From NCBI GenBank assembly GCA_009469685.1, contig SSTA01000101.1, positions 1 through 20,852 of the forward strand: a stretch of DNA of 20,852 nt. The letters are read 5' to 3'. Positions within the stretch are counted from its first letter, which is position 1. Every line of letters starts with the position of its first letter. The position numbers and the translations under genes were made by a program. This DNA is from Azonexaceae bacterium (GTDB lineage Bacteria > Pseudomonadota > Gammaproteobacteria > Burkholderiales > Rhodocyclaceae). Shown here in pieces: positions 14,767 to 20,852 of this stretch. Below the pieces are notes generated by a model. The model was not told the DNA's origin. It saw only the letters and a list, made by a program, of their open reading frames with translations, and ran no database searches.

Positions 14767-15734
14767 AAGACGCCGCCTGGTCGGAATACTGCAAGACCCT
14801 TGCGTCCACCATCGTCGAATCCTGCACGGGAACGCCCATGGCCGGAGGGCAGGCAGCCCTGGTACGCAATCTCGCCAGGGCGCTTCCCGACTGGAAATTC
14901 CGCCACGCCCTGGTGCGCGGCGGTTGGTACCGAACCGGAGGCGTGGTGGATCGGGGTGGCAGCCGGATTTCCGAGAAGCTGGAGGCCTGGGCCGACGCCG
15001 AGCTTGCAGCCCGCGGCGGCGACCTGGCGGCCCTGGCGGAGGATCTCGCCGAACAGGAACTCTACGCCACCCGCCTCATTGGGCAGACCCATTACTTGGT
15101 GGCCTCGGCGGGAGACGGTAGCGATGATTTCCTGCAGCTGGAAATCGAGGAATTGCAGGAAGTTCGTAGCCACCTCCTCGGTCGCTCCGAAGACACTCCG
15201 AATTCCCTGGAGGATATCGTCGATCCCCCCGGCACCGGCGCCTGCCTGCAGCCCCTGGGCCTACCCTTCGCAAGCTTCCGCAAGCTCATCCATGTGGGTA
15301 GCTTCCTGAAGCGTATGCTGGCCCAGAAGCCCGAGCCCGCGCCCATCCACCGGCTAATTTCCGACTGGTCCCAATCCAGCGCCGGACACGCCAGTGCCCT
15401 CTTCAATCACTGGGTGATCGCGACCCGCGAGCACCTGGATCGCTATCAACAGCCCATCTTCCACGCCCAGCCCATCGCCACCTTTGCCGCCTCGGCACCC
15501 GAGTTTTCCGCCTCTCCGAGCGCCCGCGGCATGCCACTGCAGGCAGCCCTCTCCGCCTTCGACCACGAGATCGGCTACCCCATGGCCTGGTATTTCCACA
15601 TGCTCACCACCAAGGCCGTCCCGCACTGGGTCGCCCAGGCGGTCGTGGAAGATTCCCTGGCCGGCTTCGCCTACCTCCCCCAGCGCGATACCGATGTCGT
15701 GCGTGCCTGGCTTCACCGTCCCTATGGAGCCTAA
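14763..15734 (+). CDS. Hypothetical protein closing the nifH operon
   Basis: This 323-residue protein is of unknown function and starts on an ATGA overlap with the LRV gene. It appears soluble and helical with no signal peptide, membrane segment or metal-binding cysteine cluster. Notable conserved-looking stretches are HALVRGGWYRTGG (about 49-61), an acidic helix LQLEIEELQEV, and a His/aromatic-rich C-terminal segment (YPMAWYFHMLTTKAVPHW). Its strict coupling to lrv and position before the nifE promoter suggest that it works with the LRV protein. A similarly placed orf exists between lrv and nifE in Azotobacter-type clusters, as I recall. No enzymatic activity can be inferred. Confidence 0.85.
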   Translation: MKDAAWSEYCKTLASTIVESCTGTPMAGGQAALVRNLARALPDWKFRHALVRGGWYRTGGVVDRGGSRISEKLEAWADAELAARGGDLAALAEDLAEQELYATRLIGQTHYLVASAGDGSDDFLQLEIEELQEVRSHLLGRSEDTPNSLEDIVDPPGTGACLQPLGLPFASFRKLIHVGSFLKRMLAQKPEPAPIHRLISDWSQSSAGHASALFNHWVIATREHLDRYQQPIFHAQPIATFAASAPEFSASPSARGMPLQAALSAFDHEIGYPMAWYFHMLTTKAVPHWVAQAVVEDSLAGFAYLPQRDTDVVRAWLHRPYGA

Positions 15735-15750
15735 AGGCTTGGCCGCATTT

Positions 15751-15766
15751 TGTCGCATTTGCGACA
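15751..15766. promoter_or_regulatory. NifA upstream activator site for nifE
   Basis: TGTCGCATTTGCGACA is an exact TGT-N10-ACA motif and a perfect 16-base palindrome. It begins 17 bases after the preceding stop and is centred about 79 bases upstream of the predicted nifE transcript start. Perfect symmetry suggests a high-affinity NifA site. Confidence 0.85.
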
Positions 15767-15793
15767 GGACATCATTGGATTGAAACATCAATA

Positions 15794-15806
15794 TATCAAT
15801 GTGTTA
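15794..15806 (+). promoter_or_regulatory. IHF site in the nifE control region
   Basis: TATCAATGTGTTA matches the IHF consensus WATCAA-N4-TTR at every position. It lies in an AT-rich patch between the NifA site and the sigma-54 promoter. Confidence 0.7.
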
Positions 15807-15810
15807 GCCA

Positions 15811-15826
15811 TGGCATCCCTCTTGCT
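15811..15826 (+). promoter_or_regulatory. Sigma-54 promoter of nifE
   Basis: TGGCATCCCTCTTGCT has exact GG-N10-GC spacing and the full TTGCT block at -12. Predicted transcription starts near 15837, which is downstream of the ATG at 15832 and so rules that ATG out as the nifE start from this promoter. Confidence 0.88.
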
Positions 15827-15855
15827 GGTGAATGAGCAACCCTCGGGAGATGCCC

Positions 15856-17256
15856 ATGAAAGCCAGCGAAATCCAGGCCCTGCTCGACGAACCGGCCTGT
15901 ACCCACAACAAGAAGGAAAAGTCCGGGTGCGCCCGGCCCAAGCCCGGCGCCACGGCCGGCGGCTGTTCCTTCGATGGGGCGCAGATCGCGCTGCTGCCCA
16001 TCGCCGATGTCGCCCATATCGTGCACGGCCCCATCGCCTGCGCCGGCTCCTCCTGGGATAACCGGGGCACCCGCTCCTCCGGCGTCACCCTCTACCGCAT
16101 CGGCATGACCACCGACCTGTCGGAAACCGACGTGGTCATGGGCCGCGGCGAAAAACGCCTGTTTCACGCCATCAAGCAGGCCATCGACAGCTACGGGCCT
16201 GCCGCCGTCTTCGTCTATAACACCTGCGTCACTGCCCTCATCGGCGACGATGTCGAGGCCGTCTGCAGGGCGGCGACCGAGCGCTGGGGAACGCCGGTGG
16301 TGCCGGTCGATGCGGCCGGCTTCTACGGGACCAAGAACCTCGGCAACCGCCTTGCCGGCGAATCCATGTTCAAGCACGTCATCGGCACCCGGGAACCGGC
16401 CCCGGCCAAGCCGCGCCCCGATGGGCGACCCATCTACGACGTGAACCTCATCGGCGAATACAACATCGCCGGCGAATTCTGGCACGTGGCCCCCTTGTTT
16501 GACGAGCTGGGCCTGCGCATCCTGTGCACCCTCTCCGGCGATTCCCGTTTCCACGAAGTACAGACCATGCACCGGGCTCAGGTGAACATGGTGGTGTGCG
16601 CCAAGGCACTCCTCAACGTCGCCCGCAAGATGCAGGACAGCTACGGCATCCCCTTCTTCGAAGGCAGCTTCTACGGGGTCCAGGACGTGACCAATGCGCT
16701 CCGGGATTTCGCCCGCCTCATCGGCGACCCGGACCTCATCGCCCGCACCGAGGTGGTCATCGCCCGCGAAGAGGCCAAATCCAGGGCCGACCTCGAACCC
16801 TGGCGCAAGCGCCTCACCGGCAAGCGCGTGCTGCTCTACACCGGCGGGGTCAAGTCCTGGTCCATCGTCTCGGCCCTGCAGGATCTGGGCATGAAGGTCG
16901 TCGCCACGGGCACCAAGAAGTCGACGGAGGAAGACAAGGCCCGCATTCGGGAGCTGATGGGCGAAGACACCAAGATGATCGACGACGGCAGCCCCAAGGC
17001 CTTGCTTTCCATCTACCGCGAATACCAGGCCGACATTCTCATTGCCGGCGGCCGCAACCTGTACACCGCGCTCAAGGCACGCATCCCCTTCCTCGACATC
17101 AACCAGGAGCGGGAATTTGGCTATGCCGGCTACGACGGCATGGTCGAACTCGCCCGCCAGTTGGCTCTTTCCATGAACAGCCCGGTGTGGCATGCGGTGC
17201 GCAAACCGGCACCCTGGGCGCGGCAGAATGCAGCGGGAAACGTGCTGCAAGTCTAG
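15856..17256 (+). CDS. nifE: Nitrogenase FeMo-cofactor scaffold protein NifE
   Basis: NifE forms the alpha2beta2 NifEN scaffold with NifN, where NifB-cofactor is matured to FeMo-cofactor before transfer to NifDK. The 466-residue protein starts [15 protein letters not shown], as NifE proteins do. It has the N-terminal Cys region ([11 protein letters not shown]), Cys in [19 protein letters not shown] and [12 protein letters not shown] for the bridging clusters, the [14 protein letters not shown] motif, and the C-terminal [15 protein letters not shown] motif. The ATG at 15856 follows GGGAG at seven bases; longer frames from 15832 start before the predicted mRNA. It is under its own NifA/IHF/sigma-54 control. 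nifN, its obligate partner and usual next gene, is not in the window. Confidence 0.98.
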   Translation: MKASEIQALLDEPACTHNKKEKSGCARPKPGATAGGCSFDGAQIALLPIADVAHIVHGPIACAGSSWDNRGTRSSGVTLYRIGMTTDLSETDVVMGRGEKRLFHAIKQAIDSYGPAAVFVYNTCVTALIGDDVEAVCRAATERWGTPVVPVDAAGFYGTKNLGNRLAGESMFKHVIGTREPAPAKPRPDGRPIYDVNLIGEYNIAGEFWHVAPLFDELGLRILCTLSGDSRFHEVQTMHRAQVNMVVCAKALLNVARKMQDSYGIPFFEGSFYGVQDVTNALRDFARLIGDPDLIARTEVVIAREEAKSRADLEPWRKRLTGKRVLLYTGGVKSWSIVSALQDLGMKVVATGTKKSTEEDKARIRELMGEDTKMIDDGSPKALLSIYREYQADILIAGGRNLYTALKARIPFLDINQEREFGYAGYDGMVELARQLALSMNSPVWHAVRKPAPWARQNAAGNVLQV

Positions 17257-17291
17257 GGTCTGTTCTCATTCAGGTCACGGTCACGCCGGGG

Positions 17292-17303
17292 CCGGAATTC
17301 CGG
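17292..17303. repeat. 12-bp palindrome between convergent nifE and SulP genes
   Basis: CCGGAATTCCGG is perfectly self-complementary and sits in the 47-base gap, ending at the SulP stop. It could contribute to bidirectional termination, but as an RNA hairpin it would have almost no loop. Chance is possible. Confidence 0.25.
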
Positions 17304-19586
17304 TCAATACTCCTGCAGCATCGTCAGTTCGGTATCCGCGTGCCGAAGGCGGATGGCGAGCGTACGCGCGATGGCGGCAATCAGGCTGAAGGCGAGCTTC
17401 TTGTGGTCCTCGGCGAGTTGGTTGAACTGCTCGCGGGACAACACGTAGACCTCGGTGTCGGTTGCCGCCACGGCATCGTTGCCGCGGGGGCGATTGTCGA
17501 GGAAGGCCAGACCCCCGAAGAAATCGCCGCGGCCAAAGCTGGCGATGTGGCGGTTGCGGCCGGCGCCGAGGGGAGCGAAGATGCGCACCGCACCACGTCG
17601 TATCCAGTAGATCTCGTCGCCGACGGCACCCAGGGCATAGATGGTTTCGCCGGCCTTGTAAGTCCGCAATTCCATCCGCGCTTCCAGATCCTTGAGGGTC
17701 TCGTCCTTGCGGTGGCTGAACAGGTCCATTTCCTGCAACTGGATCGGCACGTCCTCGGCGGCCGGCGCCCCCCGTTCGCCGAGAATGCGGTCTTCCACCC
17801 ATTCGATGGCGGCGTCGAGTTCCGGGAACACCCGTACCGCACTGTCGTCCGGAATCACTACGGCAGTCTGCTGGAGAAACTCCCTCAGATTACGGCCGTT
17901 GGGCAGCTTCTCCCGGACGCCCGACAACAGCAGCATGGCACCCCGTTCCTGCAGGGCGTCGCGCACGTTGTGCAACAGGTGGGCAGCGGTGACATCCACG
18001 GACTGCACCCGCTTGAGGTCGAGGATGACGTATTTGCGCTTGCCGAGTTCCGGCTCGAGTTCGGCATAGAGTTGCTGCGTGGTCCCGAAAAAGAGGCTGC
18101 CCTGCAATTCGAAGATGACGGCCTGATCGCCCTTCTGCTCGATGATGCGCATTTCCGCCTCGGGGCGGTACCAGGTGGACGACATCTGGTTGACGTAGAC
18201 CTTGTGGCGCACCACGGAACCGCCGATCTGCTCGCGAACGAACAGGATGATGGCCATGGCCACCCCCACCGCCGATGCGGCGATGAGGCTGATGGTGAGG
18301 GCCACGACGACGACGACGAGGACCACTGCAAAGTCGAAGACCGTGGCCCGGGATTCGATGAAGCGCAGCGGCTCGCGGTCGAGCATGCGGACGCCGATGA
18401 CGATCAGGATGCCGGCCAGGGTCGCCACCGGCACCCAGGCCAGGAAGGAACCCAGGATGAGCGCGGCGACGAGGGCCAACAGACCTTCGAGAACTCCCGA
18501 GACGCGCGTCTTGGCGCCGCTGCTGAGATTGACCAGGGTGGCCCCCATGGTCCCGGCACCGGCGATGCCGCCCACCGCGGCCGAGGCGACGTTGGCGATG
18601 CCCTGGGCGACCAGTTCGCGATTGGAATCGTGGCGGGTACGGGTCAATTGGTCGATGACCACACAGGTCTTCAAGGTGTCGATGGAAAGCAGCGCGGCCA
18701 GGGTCAGGGCACTGCCCAGGAGGCCGGCGACCTGGCCCAGGCGCAACTCGCCGATTTCGTTCCAGCGGCCGGTGATGGCAGAGAAATAGCCTTCCTTGGC
18801 AGCCCCCAGGGTCCCGATGACAAGGGGATTGCCGCTCACCTCGAGAAGCGCCGGGTCCTGGGTAGCGAGGCCGAAGTAAGTCAACAACCCGGCGAGGATG
18901 CCGAGGATGGTGCCGGGCACCCGCTGGGTCAATTGCGGCGCCGCCACCGCCACCAGCACCGTCGCCCCGCCCACGGCAACGCCGCGCCAGTCCCACATCC
19001 CGGGTGCAATCAGCGCTTCCCACCAGCGGATTCCCGCGGGCGCCCCGACGAACTTGGGAATCTGGCTGCCGATGATGATCAAGCCCACCCCGGAAAGGTA
19101 GCCGCTGACCACCGGGTAGGGAATGTACTTGATCAAGCGACCGACCCCGATGAAGCCCAGCAGGAGCTGCACGATGCCGGCCAGGACGCCGAGCAGGATG
19201 AGCAGGAGAACGACGGTGCCGCCGGCCATGCCCTGGCTGGTCAAATCGATGGCGAAAGCCGAGAGCACGGCAGCGGCCGGGGCGCAGGGCGCACTGATCA
19301 GGCGGTCGGTGCCTCCCAGGGTCGAAGCCACCAGGCCGATCACCGTGGCACCGATGATGCCGGCCAGGGCGCCGATGGCCCCGTAGCTCGGGCCGATGGC
19401 GCTATAGACGGTGACGCCGAAGGCGATGGACGCCGGCAACGCCACCAGCATGGCCGCCAGGGCGCCCCAGAAATCGCCGGGAACCTGCTTGCCGCCGAGC
19501 AAGGGCTTGAGGCCAACCGAAGGAGGGCGTGGAGTCAAAAGGGCACCTGTAACTGACGGTTGAAAGGCCGCGCCCGGCGCAGGCAC
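17304..19586 (-). CDS. SulP-family anion transporter with STAS and CNB-like domains
   Basis: This 760-residue inner-membrane protein has three modules. A SulP transport domain with many hydrophobic helices spans about residues 35-455 (SISAPCAPAAA-like segment near 95-105, PYPVVSGYLSGVG near 165). A STAS domain follows (about 485-590, LDLKRVQSVDVTAAHLL). A C-terminal cyclic-nucleotide-binding-like domain lies at about 630-745. In the CNB phosphate cassette, FGGLAFLDNRPRGNDAV keeps the Arg but has Gly where Glu usually contacts cAMP, so ligand binding may be altered. SulP proteins carry sulfate, bicarbonate or, in some relatives, molybdate. Near nif genes sulfate or molybdate supply is possible but unproven. 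The GTG at 19586 is the longest start; a TTG at 19538 is an alternative. It converges on nifE. Confidence 0.9.
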   Translation of the reverse strand: MPAPGAAFQPSVTGALLTPRPPSVGLKPLLGGKQVPGDFWGALAAMLVALPASIAFGVTVYSAIGPSYGAIGALAGIIGATVIGLVASTLGGTDRLISAPCAPAAAVLSAFAIDLTSQGMAGGTVVLLLILLGVLAGIVQLLLGFIGVGRLIKYIPYPVVSGYLSGVGLIIIGSQIPKFVGAPAGIRWWEALIAPGMWDWRGVAVGGATVLVAVAAPQLTQRVPGTILGILAGLLTYFGLATQDPALLEVSGNPLVIGTLGAAKEGYFSAITGRWNEIGELRLGQVAGLLGSALTLAALLSIDTLKTCVVIDQLTRTRHDSNRELVAQGIANVASAAVGGIAGAGTMGATLVNLSSGAKTRVSGVLEGLLALVAALILGSFLAWVPVATLAGILIVIGVRMLDREPLRFIESRATVFDFAVVLVVVVVALTISLIAASAVGVAMAIILFVREQIGGSVVRHKVYVNQMSSTWYRPEAEMRIIEQKGDQAVIFELQGSLFFGTTQQLYAELEPELGKRKYVILDLKRVQSVDVTAAHLLHNVRDALQERGAMLLLSGVREKLPNGRNLREFLQQTAVVIPDDSAVRVFPELDAAIEWVEDRILGERGAPAAEDVPIQLQEMDLFSHRKDETLKDLEARMELRTYKAGETIYALGAVGDEIYWIRRGAVRIFAPLGAGRNRHIASFGRGDFFGGLAFLDNRPRGNDAVAATDTEVYVLSREQFNQLAEDHKKLAFSLIAAIARTLAIRLRHADTELTMLQEY

Positions 19587-19637
19587 AGCGCGCCGGAAAT
19601 CTTAACCCCTTTGCCTGCGATGGGTAAGCGCCGCCGA

Positions 19638-19655
19638 GCGCGCCGGGCGGCGCGC
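19638..19655 (-). terminator. GC hairpin downstream of small membrane protein gene
   Basis: GCGCGCC and GGCGCGC form a perfect 7-bp stem with a GGGC loop in the 97-base gap between the 92-residue membrane protein gene and the SulP gene. No T-run follows, so termination is only suggested. Confidence 0.3.
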
Positions 19656-19683
19656 CACTCTGGAAGCGTACTGGCGGCCGGAC

Positions 19684-19962
19684 TCAGTTCCAGGTCTTCT
19701 GGTGCAGGAGTCCGTTGACCAGCATGGTCGCAAAGAAGACTATCCAGGAGACCACGACGAGCAATGCCGCCAGTCCCGGCTTCCCCTCGGAAGTGCCGAG
19801 GTTGTAGCCCCATCCGAGCAGGGCGAGAACGATGGCGGCGGTCAGGATCGCCAGCCAGTCAGGCGTCGAGGAACTCAAGGAGCGTCCGGAAAGGGTCAAC
19901 AGGATGACCAGTCCCGCCAAGACCCCGGTGGGAACGGCGAGTATCCAATAGAGGTAGATCAC
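19684..19962 (-). CDS. Small three-helix membrane protein
   Basis: This 92-residue protein has three hydrophobic segments (about 2-24, 35-53 and 67-84) separated by short polar loops, and a short polar tail. The GTG at 19962 is preferred because GAGGAA lies about seven bases upstream. It begins 11 bases after the stop of the preceding small membrane gene, so the two are cotranscribed. The longer frame to 20271 would be a shadow of that neighbour. Function unknown. Confidence 0.65.
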   Translation of the reverse strand: MIYLYWILAVPTGVLAGLVILLTLSGRSLSSSTPDWLAILTAAIVLALLGWGYNLGTSEGKPGLAALLVVVSWIVFFATMLVNGLLHQKTWN

Positions 19963-19973
19963 GGATCGCTTCC

Positions 19974-20261
19974 TCAAAAAAGACGGCAAAAAACGCGGAC
20001 GTTGGCCACGATCAGGCCGACCACCCAGACGGCCGCGCCACAGCCTCCGAGGAGGCCGCTCCAAGCTAGGCGGCGCAGCCCAGGAAGCCCTCGGAGCAGC
20101 AAGAACGGCAGGACGACCAGAACGAGGATAGACACGACCCCAACCCAAAAATAGAGCGTCAGCCCGCCCTCGCAGGAATAGGGCTCGACCAGAAACGCCA
20201 GCACGACGTTCGCAAGGCCGATGCCCGCGGCCAGAGCCAGGAGAGTTCTCTTGGGGCTCAC
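19974..20261 (-). CDS. Small three-helix membrane protein
   Basis: This 95-residue hydrophobic protein has three predicted membrane segments (about 6-25, 36-57 and 69-87), with an Arg-rich loop (LLLRGLPGLRRLAW) after the second. The start codon is GTG with a poor ribosome binding site, so the exact start is uncertain. It pairs with the similar-sized membrane gene immediately downstream. Two adjacent small membrane proteins of like size suggest they work together, but I recognise neither. Confidence 0.6.
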   Translation of the reverse strand: MSPKRTLLALAAGIGLANVVLAFLVEPYSCEGGLTLYFWVGVVSILVLVVLPFLLLRGLPGLRRLAWSGLLGGCGAAVWVVGLIVANVRVFCRLF

Positions 20262-20363
20262 CTGATTTCAATCATGGAGTCGGAGCGGAAGCCGGGCGGC
20301 ATGGCCCCCCGATACGGATGGACGCTGCGCGCTGCACTGGAAACGACGCTGCATGCCCCACCT

Positions 20364-20726
20364 TCACCTTCCTGGCAACCCAACGGTTTCTTCCAGGATA
20401 TTCCGCAGGCGGGCCAAATTGCTGCCCACCACGGGCCATGACGCGGAGAGTTCGACGGCCTCGAATTCCGTACAGCGCAAGATGCGCAGCAAGGCGCTGG
20501 CGCAGTGGTAACGCTCCAGATAGGGCTGGTCCGAAAGCAGAAATTCGTACAGGACCCAGCCCGCCTCCTCGGGCGTCGCCCGCTCGGCCAGAGTCCCCCA
20601 GATCGTGCTGTACCCGCCCGTTCGGCGACGACGGATGTCGTCCAGGAGTCTGGCCACCGGCAGCCGGGCAAAGGCACCGGCTTCGTCGTCGGCGGCGGAT
20701 TCGTAACGGGTTTTCCAGTCGGACAT
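20364..20726 (-). CDS. Hypothetical soluble protein
   Basis: This 120-residue protein, taken from the ATG at 20726 (MSDWKTRYES), is of no recognised family. It looks helical and soluble, rich in Arg, Glu and Leu, with a His/Cys pair in ERYHCASALLRILRC. An in-frame GTG at 20765 would add 13 residues and start eight bases after the stop of the upstream gene. Neither start has a clear Shine-Dalgarno. The tight packing behind the partial gene at the window edge suggests an operon. Confidence 0.55.
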   Translation of the reverse strand: MSDWKTRYESAADDEAGAFARLPVARLLDDIRRRRTGGYSTIWGTLAERATPEEAGWVLYEFLLSDQPYLERYHCASALLRILRCTEFEAVELSASWPVVGSNLARLRNILEETVGLPGR

Positions 20727-20772
20727 GGGGATCAAGGTCGCCGAGCCGCGGCGGACATCCTCCACCGACTTT

Positions 20773-20852
20773 TCATGCGCGGCGCAAAAGCTTGAGGATA
20801 CCCTGCCAGGCTTCGATTTCCGAAGGTTTGGCCGGCCAGACGTCGCGCGAGA
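20773..20852 (-). CDS. C-terminal end of a gene cut by the window edge
   Basis: Reading leftward from the edge, a frame of 25 codons ending in TGA encodes a tail like DVWPAKPSEIEAWQGILKLLRRA. Its composition looks coding and it ends just before the 120-residue gene. The piece is too short to identify. Confidence 0.45.
   Translation of the reverse strand, partial: SRDVWPAKPSEIEAWQGILKLLRRA

Noticed and set aside
16524..19556. 1010-codon open frame on the plus strand across nifE and the SulP gene
   Set aside because: It runs out of frame through the nifE 3' half and antisense to the SulP gene. The translation is a low-complexity Arg/Gly/Asp/His mix typical of GC-rich shadow frames.
19963..20271. 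N-terminal extension of the 92-residue membrane protein to 195 residues
   Set aside because: It is Arg/Pro/Gly-rich and out of frame with the 95-residue membrane gene it overlaps.
20258..20677. 139-codon minus-strand frame
   Set aside because: It overlaps the better 120-residue frame and has a Trp/Cys/Arg/Ser-rich shadow composition.

Overview
The window is a high-GC stretch of a proteobacterial chromosome that carries a molybdenum nitrogenase locus. The order nifHDKT - ferredoxin - nifY - small orf - LRV Fe-S protein - orf - nifE, a draT divergent from nifH, and the style of the proteins point to a free-living betaproteobacterial diazotroph, probably of the Rhodocyclales (Azospira / Dechloromonas / Azonexus-like). 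That placement is inference from remembered protein sequences, not a computed tree. No tRNA, rRNA, insertion sequence or CRISPR array was seen.

Left part (1-4915). A truncated unknown gene and a small phasin-like gene read rightward. Facing them is a three-gene leftward operon: a membrane di-iron fatty acid hydroxylase, a fusion of a ketoacyl-ACP-synthase-III-like domain to a heme-oxygenase-like di-iron oxidase domain, and an unrecognised 299-residue protein. This looks like an uncharacterised lipid or hydrocarbon pathway and is one of the two most interesting parts of the window.

Middle-left (5193-8089, leftward). draT, the NifH ADP-ribosyltransferase, lies next to nifH. In the place where draG would often sit there is a SIR2-like protein, followed by an unknown 185-residue protein and a bacteriohemerythrin with which it overlaps by one base. 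Upstream of the SIR2-like gene, over the draT stop codon, are two overlapping TGT-N10-ACA NifA-type sites and a GG-N10-GC sigma-54-like element at suitable spacing. These three genes may therefore be a nitrogen-fixation-induced operon that accompanies DraT.

Right-middle (8011-17256, rightward). The nifH control region holds a NifA site, an IHF-like site and a sigma-54 promoter. It drives nifH, nifD, nifK, nifT, a 2[4Fe-4S] ferredoxin, nifY, an 87-residue nif-linked orf, an LRV protein and a 323-residue orf. The last four overlap one another. Strong hairpins separate nifH/nifD and nifK/nifT, which would allow NifH, NifDK and the downstream genes to be made in different amounts. nifE has its own textbook control region (palindromic NifA site, consensus IHF site, sigma-54 promoter), which also fixes its start codon at 15856. 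nifN does not follow.

Right end (17304-20852, leftward). A SulP-family anion transporter with STAS and cyclic-nucleotide-binding-like domains converges on nifE. It is followed by two small three-helix membrane proteins, an unknown 120-residue protein and the tail of a gene cut by the window edge.
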